A stretch of DNA of 64,000 nucleotides from Torreya grandis. Lineage: Eukaryota; Streptophyta; Pinopsida; Cupressales; Taxaceae. The position numbers and the translations under genes are program-made. Positions 11,050 to 22,400 of this stretch are shown piece after piece. Positions within the stretch are counted from its first letter, which is position 1. Every line of letters starts with the position of its first letter. The notes beneath the pieces are model-generated. The model saw nothing but the letters and a program-made list of their open reading frames with translations. It ran no database searches and had not been told where the DNA came from. The DNA lies in assembly GCA_037957365.1 (NCBI GenBank), contig JARHVA010006311.1, forward strand, positions 1-64,000, written 5' to 3'.

Positions 11050-12788
11050 TTTGGCAATCCAAATAAGTAATTAGGGTAGGAAGTTCAAATTTGATGACAT
11101 ATTACCTTATCCATTTGACATGAGTTTCCTCTAAGTACCTTTCCTATCTCACTTTTAGATGCCCAAATTTGATAAATACAAGGTTAAGGTGATCCAAGAG
11201 AGCACCTAAATGTTTTCTTTGTTGCATGTTAGGAACTAGCCTATATCAATATTTATTTGCTTCACTTGTTTTCATGTAGTTTAGGTTGATAACCCTTGGA
11301 GAGGTTTATCTATATACCAAAAGGATATATCCATACTTTTAATGACCTATCTAAGAAGTTTTTCAATAACTTTTCATATAACATGGAGCTTAAATTGACC
11401 ATGGTTGATCTATGCAATGCCAAACAAAGAGGCGGAGAAATATTTTCTACTTTCTTGAAATGATAAATTATTTTGGCTAGCCACTTCCCATATAATATTC
11501 CATAAAAATAGTTATAAATAACCTTTGATTCCAACCTTTATGAATAAATAAATATAATATTAAATCTCAATGTGCCAACATGTTTTAAGAGATTATTGAA
11601 AAGGGAGTGAAAATTAAAAAGGATCTCATTAACAAGAGTTTGGTTAAGATTTATACTTAGAATCAAGAACAAGCTTAAGCCAATGTAAAAGCACAAGCAA
11701 TCACATCTGAGAATCCTAAAGTATTCAATTCAAATAAGTATTTTGTAGGAAATGTAATAACTAAATCAAGTCATGTAAAAATGGTGTAACCACTACATGT
11801 CTAAAATAACCCCCTATATAGTCCATTACATTGCAAAGACATCCACCTCAAAGGAATCAGTACTAAAAGAGGTTCTTTTCTAACCTCAGTAAGCTTATTA
11901 AGGTAATTTTTGAAAATTACTTGGCCAAACATTATCATTTGGCCAAGTACCAACCCTTTTGATGAAATCCAACCAAATCCTACATGGTATCAGGACAATG
12001 AATATTGTGATTTCCATTGTGTTAAAGTACATGGTATTTACAAGTGTGTGTAGCTTAGATACTTCATTCAATACTTATTTGATAGTGGTGAAATTGCATT
12101 AGATAATGGTGCTTTTAATTCAAATCAATAAATGCATGTTTTTAAAGACCCATTTCCAAATCACAATTCCAACAATCAAACTAATCATAATAATCTTCAA
12201 AAAAAAAATCAAATTAGAATCATGAATAGTAACACCAACAAAGCAATCATAATAAAGGTAAAGATTCCCAAACCAACCATATTGGCTATAATAATGTCCC
12301 ACATGACTATGAAAATGTTATGGTCCCTTCCTTTATATAACATTTCTCAACATGTTAGCCCTTCCATTATAGGAACTCCCCCATCATATCCTAGTGGCCC
12401 TTTCCTAACACATAATAACATCATTGAAACTCATCTAGGGTTACCACTCCAGGTCCTACACCTACTTCTTCCATACTTGGTAGCGTTATTCTAACTCAAA
12501 AATATGATGTTGTAACTCAATGTCCAAGGGTTACCATCCAATGTCATTCATCACCTTCTAACAACAATCTAGTCCAAGCCCCTTTACCTTCAATAACCAG
12601 TCCAACATCTTTTGAAAATCCATATGATATTATGGAACAATTAAATAAGAGACTAGCATAAATTTATATTCTAGATCTTTTACATACATCAAAAGTCCAC
12701 AAAGAAATATTATATGACATTCTAAGATGATCCAAGGTTCTAATTGACATTGATCATAGCCAATTGCAAGCACTTTTTGGAACCTTAT
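11050..12788 (+). pseudogene. Tat-type Gypsy gag, interrupted by the chromovirus
   Basis: Retrotransposon gag in decayed form. Readable blocks in order: MPKFDKYKVKVIQEST (near 11160), LAYINIYLLHLFSCSLG then IPKGYIHTFNDLSKKFFNNF and SYNMELKLTMVDLCNAKQRG (11230-11440), FEIIEKGVKI-like text (11585), the C-terminal YQDNEYCDFH region with SGEIALDNGAFNSNQ (11990-12130), and ILDLLHTSKVHKEILYDIL with DIDHSQLQALFGTL (12670-12785). These match the Tat/Ogre-type Gypsy gag and its junction to protease. Stops and frameshifts are frequent. The reading stops at 12788, the edge of the chromovirus, and resumes in frame at 40887. Confidence 0.8.
12784..12788. other. Left target-site duplication of the chromovirus, CTTAT
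   Basis: CTTAT lies directly before the chromovirus LTR edge TGATG. The same 5 bp follows the other LTR at 40887-40891. This sets the insertion point inside the Tat gag-protease junction. Confidence 0.85.
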
Positions 12789-12802
12789 TGATGTTAAGGT
12801 TC
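12789..12802 (-). repeat. First 14 bp of the chromovirus 3' LTR
   Basis: TGATGTTAAGGTTC matches the start of the other LTR at 39234 (TGATGTAGATGTTC). The rest of this LTR resumes at 32829 after the nested element. Bases 12798-12802 (GGTTC) are the target-site duplication of that nested element. Confidence 0.85.
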
Positions 12803-13990
12803 TGTAGACACCTAAAGCTAGCCACCAATAACCCCCAATCAAGATTTTGACTAATTTCCACCAAAAATGCACAATTTGGCCTAAAACACTAAAATACATT
12901 AAATTATGTGAAACTGACATATTCAAATTTCAATTTTGGTCAAGGTATCCCTAAATGGGGTAATGCAATTTATGGGCTAGCTAACTTTGATTAAATCATT
13001 TCGAGTCAAAATGCCAATTTTGCACCTAGGTGGTCTAGATTGATCTTTCCTATCAAATATATTGCACAAAACATGTGCCTTTGTTATTTACTATTGGTAA
13101 CATCCTAAATGGGATAATAGATCCAATGCATCTGACATCACCTTCTATTTCTAATCTAGTTGAATTTTGGACCAATAATAAGGCATTCTGATCAATTTGA
13201 GTAATTTGTGCATAAAGTGCTTAATCATGCTTACAGATAATTAATCTAAGTTAGAGCCTAATTAAGAATTAAATGGAAACTTATTGAATAATTTGTTTTA
13301 GAAATTAATATTGAATATCTAAATCATCAGGTGATCTCATTTCTTGGGAAGACATCCCTAGGCCATAAATGCCACAAATATCATGATTCATGCCTCCCAT
13401 GCCTCATCAAAGCCTTCCATGCCTCTTAATTTCTCCTCTATCCCAAATATTGATGAGCCTATTTATAAATTTTAATTTCAAAATTGAATTAATCCTAAAC
13501 CACATATCTAAATCTTAGGATGGATGGTTTAGGTTGATTCTAGACATTTGCAAAAATATATAAATAGGAGGCCTCACCAAATAAATTCAAAGACATAATT
13601 ATGCAAAGTTATAATGCAAAAATGGTTCCAAAAGCTTCAATAAATTAGTGTTATAATGCCAAATTGATTCCAAGCCAAGCCAAGCCACAAGCCAAAGGTG
13701 CCAAGGAGAGATGGAGGTAACCAAGCATCCATTACCAAGGACTACATGAGCACAAGCTGAGTAAGCCACCACTACAAAGACATTTAGAGCATCCAAGGAA
13801 GGTGAAGGAATTATTGTGTTTTATTACTTACTTTTTAGTTGTGTTTGTCATTTGTCTTTGTTAACTAAGCTCTCCCTAGTGTTTAGGCCTAGAGATGTTA
13901 TGCTAGTTAGTGTGTTTGTTTCATTTTGTATTTATTTTGGAACTAACACCATACTAACCATCCTCTCTTGAGTCAAATTCCTAGATCACA
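12803..13990 (+). repeat. 5' LTR of the Tat-related element
   Basis: 1,188 bp, starting TGTAGACACCTAAAG and ending CCTAGATCACA. It aligns along its full length with 31647-32823. Shared landmarks are TATCCCTAAATGGGGTAATG, GGGAAGACATCCCTAGGCC, the TATA region at 13557 and CCAAGGAAGGTGAAGGAATT. Most differences are C/T or G/A. Confidence 0.93.
13556..13575 (+). promoter_or_regulatory. Likely TATA box in the LTR
   Basis: TATATAAATAGGAGGCCTC, about 430 bp before the LTR end. The second LTR keeps the box (TCTATAAATAGGAGGCCTC at 32401), although flanking sequence has diverged. TATAAATA followed by a short GC-rich stretch is the usual form of a plant LTR promoter. Activity today is unknown. Confidence 0.6.
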
Positions 13991-13992
13991 TA

Positions 13993-14010
13993 ATGGCACA
14001 TCCAATGGGA
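13993..14010 (+). promoter_or_regulatory. Primer-binding site of the Tat-related element
   Basis: ATGGCACATCCAATGGGA begins two bases after the LTR end. It looks like the TGGCGCC...GTGGGA-type site of Tat elements after CpG decay. The tRNA partner cannot be fixed from the degraded site. Confidence 0.5.
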
Positions 14011-14158
14011 CAAGATGAATCTCACACCTAAATAATATCATTTTTCAACTTTAAAATATTCATTTGGACCTTTAAAACTATTGCAAATTGATTTTCTAAC
14101 TTTATTTTGCCATTTTTATTTGCCATGATTTTACACAGTAAATGATGTCGGTAGGTAA

Positions 14159-15542
14159 TGTTGGGTGTCGTTATTCCCTACATTTAATCAACTTTCTATT
14201 TATGTCATATTTAATCAGGGCTGTGTCTAAATCTATATGCAACAAGAGGAATTGTAGCAATTTAGTAATTGATTGTAGGTGTTTGTTTCTTTGGGGGGTT
14301 TTTAATGTCTTAAGAACTTCTTGGTCAAAACCTTATTGGAATCAAACTATGAAAATTTCTGAAAGTAAACACACGTTTGTAGAAATGAATTTTCTAGAAG
14401 TAAACACTCGTTTGCAAAAAAATAGATTGCTTGGAAATAAACACACGTTTGCATAATGAAATAGATTTACTATAAATAAACACACATTTGCAGGATAAAA
14501 TAAATTGCTGGAAAATAATTGCAAAGAAATGAGAATTTAATCTAAGATGCCTACTGGAACAAATTTACAATAGATTTTAACTTAAAGGAGTTGGAAGCAT
14601 TTATAAATTTAACAGTTATCTATTTGCCTAAGTAAAATATAAATACCAACCAAAGATGAAGATCCTGGTTCTTTGGAGGAGTGGGCCCTTACTCCACCTA
14701 GAAACATGATTGAACAATTTAATTTGCTTTCAAAACAAAAATGGATATTTCATTGATAAAATATTATGTATTACAAAATTTACTAATCTATCCTTATCTC
14801 TCTATTCTTTAATGATTTTTCCTTATTACATCCTAAATTCCTAGGTCTGTATATATAAATGATTTGATATCTATAACTATTTCATAGTTGTAATTGTTTC
14901 ATAGATATAACTGTTTCATAGCTGTAACTATTTCATAGATATGATGTAACTGAATCATGCCCAGAATAGATGTTGAATCAAGATGTGGCTAGATGTCCAA
15001 CTGTGTGATAAATATCTTGGATCTATAAGTACAAAAATTGGGAATCTACTCCTGAGTTAATGGGATCATTGACCTATCAGATCGTTGACCATTTGGAATA
15101 GATACGCATTAGTTCCATATCTAACCATGAAAGTTCTAGAGCTTATCTTTAGGATTTTTTGAGCTAATTCAGATAATTTTGGAGCTAAATATAGAGTTCT
15201 GAAGCTAAATCTGAAGGTGCGACAATCTTGAAATAGTATGGTGGAGTTCTGGAACTAAGCTGAATTAATTTTAATGCTTCCAAAAACATGCAATCCAATT
15301 CATATTTATTCTTTAGCCTGATGATAACCTATTTTATTGCAAAACTTGAATTGTCCAACACACTTGTTAGGAATTATAGGGTTTTTAAATGTTAGAATCA
15401 TAATCAATAAAATATGGATAATTACATCCCAACTCATCTTAGATCAAAATAAAAGTTACAAAATGCAATCAAACTTAATAGAAAAAGAGAGTAAGATGAG
15501 GGCATTTATTATACATTAATCAGATATATCCTGGCCTCATCA
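14159..15542 (-). repeat. Athila-like 3' LTR, complete
   Basis: On the plus strand it runs TGTTGGGTGTCG...GGCCTCATCA, 1,384 bp. Its first 355 bp align with 24728-25082. Within that part are four spaced copies of a AAACACACGTTTGCA-like motif (about 14369-14495), also present in the other LTR. Confidence 0.9.
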
Positions 15543-15560
15543 TTTCCCCCATACTTACTT
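15543..15560 (-). promoter_or_regulatory. Athila-like polypurine tract
   Basis: Minus strand: GTAAGTATGGGGGAAA directly before the LTR start TGATGAGGCC. A purine tract at exactly this place supports the LTR edge and the minus orientation. Confidence 0.8.
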
Positions 15561-16906
15561 GTTTGTAAGTCCCTTTACAAATGTTACTCTTCAAATTTAG
15601 GATTGTATATTCTGCATTCAATTTTATAGCTCAAATCAAATGGCTGGAACTGAATATCCCAATGTTTAGATTCAAAAGTAATGTACCTTGCTCCTACATC
15701 CACTTTCTTTTTCCATTCCTCAAATTGAGTGGGGTTTTAAAGTTCTCTATTTTTCCAAGGAGATATTGGAGTGAGAATTAGAGGTGGTCTTATCCGCATG
15801 CCTATCCATATGCATAGGGGAGTTTCATTGATCTGAGGAATTATTGTACATAAAGCTTTTGCCCTTTGTAAACTACAAATCAAATTTGAGGGGGATATTA
15901 CTTCCCTTCTTTTCAATGCTACTAGAAGAAATTCCCATATTTTTGATCATGCATCATAGATATTATCAAAATTTTCCTCCTCATAAGAGGTGAAGACATC
16001 CATGCTTTGTTGTAAATTGAAAAGATAAGGTCCCCTAAACTTGTCATTAAATGTATGGGATTGGAAATGTGTAGCAAAGGCAAGTGGATTACCATAATGA
16101 ATTCGCATACAGAGAAATGAGCTAGATTTTGACCAATGCTCTGACTCCCTAAAATTTGATTTTAAAGAATAGAGACAAATGCATTAAGCTAAATTTTCCC
16201 TACATACAAATTGATCACAAAATCCATATTTCTTTCTAGCATAAAATTGTAGAGGTAGAATTCACAAAGGAGATTTTTCTGTTCTGTATTGGATAAGGAG
16301 TAGGCGGCTAAGAAATCAACTTCATCTTTTATTTAATGTGGAAGGCCACATGCTATCCTTGCCAACTGCTAGCAAATGAATTATTCTTCTAAAACATGCT
16401 ATAAACATGTGAAGGTCTTCTACATGCAAGCAATTTTTCACTCAACATACAGACTATCTATATTTTCACAAGACATTTATACTTATCATTTTCCTTGTAA
16501 AACTTGTCTTCCCATTCCTTCCTTGCTTTCTCTTCTTCTGCCAGTTTGCCTTTCAAGTCTATATTGGATGCCTTGATTACATTGAGTTCTCTGCATATAT
16601 CATCCCATAACTGCTTGAGTGGTAGATAAGTCAATTTAGTCTATGCAGAGACTATTGACACAGAGGTCTATATTATACATTTTTCCTCATTCTCCATTAG
16701 TTGCCTTTTAGTCTCTGCTAATCCTCATTCTTGGCTATAAACCAGTTTGTTAATTCTTCAAGGAGCATATCTTTATGTTCTAATTTGAGTTTGAGGAAGT
16801 TCAATTCCTTATCTTTTTTCTTGATGATGAGTTCTACTCTAGATAAAAATAGAGCCTATTTAATCTGCTAGTTTTTTTCTTTCTCTAAAATTTCTTTGGG
16901 AATTAA
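15561..16906 (-). pseudogene. Decayed tail of the envelope-position ORF and 3' non-coding region
   Basis: After the stop at the end of the 16907-17128 frame, the same minus strand still reads as a charged, helix-prone sequence in pieces, e.g. LIPKEILEKEKN, ALFLSRVELIIKKKDKELNF and KLEHKDMLLEELTNWFIAKN (about 16905-16735). Sequence of this type suggests a coiled coil. Beyond about 16300 I see no coding signal up to the PPT. It is probably the eroded C-terminal part of the upstream ORF. Confidence 0.45.
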
Positions 16907-17128
16907 TCATTCCTCTTCCACCATAGGGGATTTCCCTTTTCTTCTCCAAGATTCATATTCATCTTCTACATGTGATGGTGTTGTTGTCTCACTCATTTCT
17001 TGGAAAGCTTGTTCTTCAAATCTTTCACTTCCTTCTTCCTTTTCTGTTTGACTTGGTCCAGGAGGAGTCATGGCCATGCTGCCCAAAATATTAGCATATT
17101 CAGTTTCTAGTCTTTCTTGTTCTTCCAT
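16907..17128 (-). pseudogene. Acidic continuation of the envelope-position ORF
   Basis: Seventy-three codons, starting MEEQERLETEYANI, in the same frame as the 338-codon ORF that ends at 17141 and separated from it only by one TAA and a few codons. It is acidic and rich in Glu, Ser and Thr (TEKEEGSERFEEQAFQEMSE; RRKGKSPMVEEE). It is most likely the next part of one longer protein rather than a separate gene. No family motif is visible. Confidence 0.55.
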
Positions 17129-17140
17129 CTCCTCTGGACT

Positions 17141-18157
17141 TTATTTAGACTTTTTATGATGTCTTCTTTCTTGAGGAGCCTCAAAATGTGTAGACATAGG
17201 TCTCCTTTTATAAATTCTTCTAATGTTCACCTTTTGCTTAGGCTTAGGTGAACTATCACTATCAGAGATAGGTATCAGTTCTTCTGTAGCTTTTGTAGAA
17301 GAAGAAATGTTTTGAGAAGGCATAGGAGGGTCTATAATTTTTACTTTTCTTTCAAATTTTCTTCTTTTTGGTATTTCCTCTTCCCCTAATCTTTTCTTTT
17401 CTTCAGAAATGGTATCAACTTTCAAATGAACTGAAGGGGTAGGAGGAGTTGCTATTGTTCTTCTAGACATACCAGGGTTTTGCCCAAATTTGCCAATAAA
17501 TTTGTCCCACATTTCTTTCCCATTTTTATTTGAAAGGAAATGGTGTTGGCATACTAAATGCACTAACCCATGATGTTTGATTGTTCCTACACCCCAAGAA
17601 TACCTCTGGGCCATTGTATGGATGGAGTCAAAAAGAAACCCTAGAAGGTTTACTATATATTCTAGTTTTTTGGCTCCATATTTGAGGTGTATAAATATTT
17701 TTAGGACTTCTTTTCCTACTGTCCCAAATTTTTCTTCACAAGTTAAATACTTAACTATCAAAAATGCTACTCTGTCAAAGGGTTGAGGCAGGGTGGCCCT
17801 TTTGACTCCCTTAATGATTTTATTTGTATTATAAATATACTGGGGTTCAACTTCCCCTTCTTTCAACAAGGTTTCAACTAGGTCTTTTAATGTGCCTTTG
17901 ACAGGGTTTGGGACATGCACTATTGGTATTCCAGACATTTCACTTATTACATTTATAAAAAAAAGAATAACAACCTTCTTAATTTTTGTCCTTGATTGTT
18001 CTAAATTGATAACAAATTCTCTTACCAATTCATCATTATACTTGGGAAATTTCCTTAGAAACTCCAACCAACCTGCTTGTTGAAAGATGGTTACTACTTC
18101 TTCATCTGCAAGGAGCTCGGTATCATTTTTTGGTTTTGACTTCTTTTTGATTCCCAT
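17141..18157 (-). CDS. Envelope-position ORF of Athila-like element, 338 aa, open
   Basis: The start Met is MGIKKKSKPKNDTELL and 338 codons follow without a stop, striking in an element whose gag-pol is riddled with them. Residues about 20-75 (IFQQAGWLEFLRKFPKYND...VREFVINLEQ) have the G-W-x-x-(F/L)-x-x-(F) and E-F-x-x-N-L pattern of the 'putative plant transposon protein' domain found after pol in plant Gypsy elements. A central region (about 100-200) is mostly hydrophobic-helical, with FDRVAFLIVKYLTCEEKFG. The C-terminal third is basic and low-complexity (KRRKFERKVKI, ISDSDSSPKPKQKVNIRRI, RRHHKKSK), like a nucleic-acid-binding tail. I see no signal peptide and no clear membrane anchor, so 'envelope' describes position only. 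Function unknown. Confidence 0.75.
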   Translation of the reverse strand: MGIKKKSKPKNDTELLADEEVVTIFQQAGWLEFLRKFPKYNDELVREFVINLEQSRTKIKKVVILFFINVISEMSGIPIVHVPNPVKGTLKDLVETLLKEGEVEPQYIYNTNKIIKGVKRATLPQPFDRVAFLIVKYLTCEEKFGTVGKEVLKIFIHLKYGAKKLEYIVNLLGFLFDSIHTMAQRYSWGVGTIKHHGLVHLVCQHHFLSNKNGKEMWDKFIGKFGQNPGMSRRTIATPPTPSVHLKVDTISEEKKRLGEEEIPKRRKFERKVKIIDPPMPSQNISSSTKATEELIPISDSDSSPKPKQKVNIRRIYKRRPMSTHFEAPQERRHHKKSK

Positions 18158-18159
18158 GA

Positions 18160-18649
18160 TTCTTGCTTCTTGAATTTTACATAGGTTAGTTGAAGATTGT
18201 TTCTCTTATCAGTAGAACTGACGATTTGGACTACATAACTAATAGATTTAGTTACTGATTTGGCAAATTTGGTGGCAGAATTAATGTACTCAGCTGTGAA
18301 ACTGACGAAGGTAATTTGATGTATTTATTTTGAATTTTTTATGTAACCAACTTTTACTTTGTTGGTTTAAGAATGATTTTTTTATGATTATCCACCAACT
18401 CATTCCATCATGAATATCCTTCTCATGATTTTCCACATTTAGCCATGATGTATAATAAATGACTCATCATACTAATCTTTCTAAATCAAATCTAATCACA
18501 CATGCAAACTTTCAATCTAACCTTTAACAAGTTAAAAACATAATTACCATCCTTGATGATGTAATCCCTCTTTTATGATGACTCATCATTCCTGAAAAGT
18601 GGTTAGAAAATAGTTAGAAAAAAGTTTTATTTGAATTAGCCATTTATTT
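18160..18649 (-). other. Spacer between integrase and the envelope-position ORF
   Basis: AT-rich, with no open frame of note on either strand. It lies between the decayed end of integrase and the start of the ORF at 18157 and could hold a splice acceptor for a subgenomic mRNA, but none can be called with confidence. Confidence 0.4.
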
Positions 18650-18785
18650 AGGAAGATCAACTGCCATTTACTGGTTTTCAATTGATCTTTTTTTTTAGGA
18701 TGATCAACCGCCATTTACTGGTTTTGAATTGATCCTTTTTTTGTGAAGAAGAGAATGTCATTTACTAGTTTTCATCCTCTTCCCT
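18650..18785. repeat. 47-bp tandem repeat with internal hairpins, 3 units
   Basis: Units begin at 18650, 18697 and 18743, each with a (T/A)GCCATTTACTGGTTTT-like core. In the first unit the core is flanked by AAGATCAA and TTGATCTT, an exact 8-bp inverted repeat; the second keeps GATCAA/TTGATC; the third has decayed arms (GAAGAG...). Each unit could form a stem-loop in RNA. Confidence 0.8.
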
Positions 18786-18869
18786 TTATTTTGGATCTTT
18801 TTATCTGATTATTTGATCATTTTGGAAGAATTGGATTCTTTCATATGATCAAATTCTTTGTTTACTTCA

Positions 18870-20020
18870 ATCTACTTCAAGAATTCGTCCTTAGTAAGAG
18901 GCTTCCTATAAAGTTTTAGCCTATGGCCATTGACCAAGAGTACTCTTCTACTGTCATCAATAGGAAGTAGCTAGATAGAACCATTGTCAAATATTTTCTT
19001 GATCTGATAAGGTCCCAACCATCTGGTTCTTAGTTTACCTTTGAAATATTGGTATTTAGAATCAAACAGTAATGCCCAATCTCCTACTTTGAATTGTCTT
19101 TCCTTGATATATGAATCATGTCATTAATTGCTTTGATCTTGAATTATCTTTGTCTAGTGAAGTGCTTCCATTTTGAATTCATCCAATTCATTGAGTTGAA
19201 GGATTCACTCCTTTTGGGATATATCCAATTCAATTCCCACCTTAGATGTTGTCCTCAATGTCTGTAGTTCAAACTCAATAGGCAACAAGGGCTTTTTTCC
19301 ATAGACTAACTCATATGGTGAAAATCCAATTATGGTTTTCCAAGTTGTATTGTAAGCCCAGACAGCTTTAGGTAGTCTTTTTACCCAATCTCTTCTATTA
19401 GCTTCAACTATTTTAGTGAGGATGTTTTTTAATTCTCTATTTGTTACTTCAACTTGTCCATTTTCTTACAGGTGATAGGGAGATGACTTCCTATGATTGA
19501 TCTGATAATACATTGTGAAGGCCTGGATCATGTTGGACATAAATTATGGTCCTTGGTCTAAAACTAAGCTCCTTGGTGCTCCAAACTTTACCATAATTCT
19601 ATGCCAAAGGAAATCAACAACTACTTCTTCAGTGGCATTTGTTAAAGCCTGAACTTCTACCCATTTTGTTACATAATCAGTACACACAAGAATGTGTTCT
19701 CTTCCATATGAAGGAGAATTAAATGGTCCAAAAAAATCCAATCCCTATCTCTCAAATGGTTAAATCACTACTTGTGGTTGCAGAGGCATTTCATTGGTAA
19801 TGGTTGGTTGTCCCATCCTTTGACAAGGATCACACCACCTGATATATCTCTTTACATCTTTATACAGAGATGGGCAATAGCAACCAGTGCCAAGTATCTT
19901 ATGAGCTGTTCTTTTCACTGAATAGTGTCTTCCACTTGGTTCATCATGACATGCCCAGAGGATGTCAAAGATTTCATCTTCTCTCACACACCTACATAAA
20001 ACCAAATCAGAACCACATTT
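18870..20020 (-). pseudogene. Athila-like integrase
   Basis: The zinc-binding N-terminal region reads HDEPSGRHYSVKRT...GCYCP...DVKRYIRWCDPCQR (20005-19800), i.e. the HHCC finger with its first His pair and CxxC. The catalytic core follows: LDFFGPF near 19745, LVCTDYVTKWVEVQAL with the first Asp, then GAPRSLVLDQGP where the D-x-G segment is kept and the third catalytic Glu region lies in ENGQVEVTNRELK (about 19465). A C-terminal SH3-like stretch (KGKLRTRWLGPYQIKKIF...VNGHRLKLY) runs to about 18900. Five or more stops interrupt. It would insert element cDNA in the nucleus. No chromodomain, consistent with Athila. Confidence 0.9.
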
Positions 20021-20039
20021 AAATAGTATTCCATTTAAC

Positions 20040-20639
20040 CATTTGAATTATGTACTGGTTTTGATCAACTTCTTTATTTGTTTTTTAGTGAAAGAAAGAG
20101 GAAACTTCCCTATTGTAAGATAATTTGACATGTCAGCAAACCATGGTGTATTAGCTGAGATAACAAACAATTTTTCATTTGGAAAGTTGTCCTTGACTAG
20201 ATTTTGCTTCCCTGTAGTGGTCAGTCTTGACAAGAAATCAACTACCACATTAGATTTACCTAGATTATCCACAATATATCAAATTCTTGTAGAAGTAATA
20301 ACCATCTAATTATTCTACCTCCAACCACTAGTTTGTTCATTAAATATTTAATTGCTAAGTGATCTGTATGTACAAATATTTTGTACCCTATAATGTAATG
20401 TATAAATTTATTTATTGCATAGATCATGGCCAGAAATTCTTTTTTAGTGGTAGTGTAATTTTTTCAGTGGAAGTAAGATTTTTACTTAGGTAGTAAATAG
20501 CATGCATTCTTCCCAAAATTGCACCAATTGAGGCATTTGAGGCATCATTTTGGATGTGAAAAGGTTTCTCCCAATTAGGTCTTTGCAATACTAGGGCAGT
20601 TACTAATTTCTCTTTAATTTCTTCAAAGCATGTTGACAC
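20040..20639 (-). pseudogene. Athila-like RNase H
   Basis: Starts after RT with PNWEKPFHIQNDASNASIGAI (catalytic Asp in QNDAS), then HAIYYLSKNLTSTEK. A frameshift or stop follows, then a HTDHLAIKYLMNKL block with its conserved Asp, RWLLLLQEFDI and VVVDFLSRL near 20230. These motifs match the retroelement RNase H that removes the RNA template. Two or more lesions make it inactive. Confidence 0.88.
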
Positions 20640-21440
20640 TAGTCATCCCAAAGAAATTCACAATCTTTGGCAAACAACTTAAACATGGGGACAACAATTT
20701 TAATAAAATATTTAATAAAGCACCTATAGTATCCATCATGCCCTAAAAATGACTTGATATCTGTGGGGGTTTGAGGAATATGCAAATCTGAAATAGTCTT
20801 GATTTTGTTTTGGTCAACCTGAATTCCTCTTTCTAAAAAATAGTGTCCTAATACAATCCCTTCATCAACCATCAGAAAACATTTCTCATGACTAAGAGAC
20901 AAGTGATGTTGTTCACATCTTGTTAATACTCTGTCCAAATTTATCAAGGCATCATCAAATGTATCTCCATGCATAGTAAAGTCATCCATATATACCTTTA
21001 CACAGTCATTTGTTAGGTCTATAAAAATTTCTAATACATCCCTTTGAAATGTTGTTAGAGCATTACATAGTCCAAATGGCACTACCATGTAAGCAAAAGT
21101 ACCCCATGGACAAGTAAATGTAGTTTTGCCCTGATCCTTAGCAGCAACTCTGATTTGATTGTATCTACTAAATCCATCCAAGAAGGAAAAGTATTGTTTA
21201 CCTAAAAGGTTGTTTAAGACTTGATCTATGAATGGTAAGGGAAAATAATCTCTCAGGGTGGCTTTGTTTAATTCCCTATAGTCAACACAAATTTTCCATT
21301 TTCCATTCTTTTTAGGGAGAATTACAAGAGGAGACACCCACTGGCTATCTGAAATAGGGTAGATAAAACCTACTTGTAATAGTTTTTCAATTTCTTGTCT
21401 GACTATATCTCTTAAAGCCAGATTAATCCTTCTCTAAGGT
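20640..21440 (-). pseudogene. Athila-like reverse transcriptase, largely intact
   Basis: A frame of 232 codons (21337-20639) spans the core of RT: LVILPKKNGKWKICVDYREL, LNKATLRDYFPLPFIDQVL, FSFLDGFSRYNQI, KTTFTCPWGTFAYMVVPFGL, CNALTTFQRDV and the catalytic VYMDDFTMHG with both Asp kept. The thumb region reads LGHYFLERGIQVDQNK. The N-terminal part (RQEIEKLLQVGFIYPISDSQW) is in the same frame but before a stop near 21340. The preserved box and long frame make this the best-kept RT in the window. Closest in style to the Athila lineage of Gypsy. Confidence 0.92.
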
Positions 21441-22400
21441 TGCCTAACTAGTCTAATGTTTTCAGTATAAATGTGATGGGTGCAAATACTTGGATGAATT
21501 CCCCTCATGTCTCTATAGTCCCAAGCAAAAGTTTTAATACGATCCTTCATAACATCAAATAGTTTGGCTTCTTCATCATTTGTTAACCAACTATTAATAT
21601 TCAAAAAAATTCTTAGTTGAATCTCAACATGTTTGGTTCCACGATATGATGAACTGATTTGTTGAAGGGGTTCCATTAAGGTGTTTAGTGGACATGCATG
21701 TGGTAACAACATATGACATGTAGCAACATCTCTGAAAGTTCCTTGAGACACAATGCTGGACAAATGACAACAGGAAGATTTATTATACTTATCTTATTGT
21801 AGATCAAATTCCTCATTATTTCTTTTATCCAAAAATTATTCATCGTCTCTTGATATATGTAAAGTTGAAGCTACAGATCCTTTCTCCAGAGCGAAATTAT
21901 CTCTATTTATATAGAATTGGTGTGGTTCTATAACTAATTGTGATGGTTCTAGAATAAATTTTGTAGGTTCTAGAGCTAATCTCATTTGCTCCAATGATAA
22001 TTGATGTTCATTTGATGAAGGATTAACCATCTCATCTATTTCCTATGCATGATCTTGCAATGTTATCATAGCCAAAGAAGATAGATTTTGCTCATTAATA
22101 TCAGGATTATCAACCCATAATTTTGTTTGATTATCAATAAAAGGTCATGCATAAGGATATAATGAAATTTTCTTATAATTCTTACCATTGGAAATAGTCA
22201 TATCACCTGACCTGCAATCAATTAAGGTAGCAACTGTAGCTAACAATGGTCCCGCCAAAATAATGAGATAACCAAGTGTTTTACCTTTTGGCTATAAGAT
22301 AATGAAATCAAATGGATATTCCCAAGATTCAACCATTACTACCACATCTTCAATAACTCCTAGTTTTGTTATAGACTGATCTGCCATTTGCAATATGGTA
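21441..22400 (-). pseudogene. Athila-like region between protease and RT
   Basis: Minus-strand frames continue from protease towards RT: EDVVVMVESWEYPFDFIIL, AGPLLATVATLIDC (the flap-like and C-terminal protease region), then a low-complexity block with a repeated (L/V/F)EP(T/S/H) theme (LALEPTKFILEPSQLVIEPH, 21950-21890), then ORF 21763-21434 ending ENIRLVRQP before RT. The role of the linker is unknown. Confidence 0.75.

Noticed and set aside
12803..13990. Solo LTR inserted in the Tat gag
   Set aside because: A partner LTR at 31647-32823 with the matching GGTTC duplication shows a two-LTR element, and the host sequence at the insertion point is the chromovirus LTR.
18650..18785. Direct repeats as a CRISPR-like array
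   Set aside because: Only three units without unique spacers, in plant DNA; a tandem hairpin repeat explains them.
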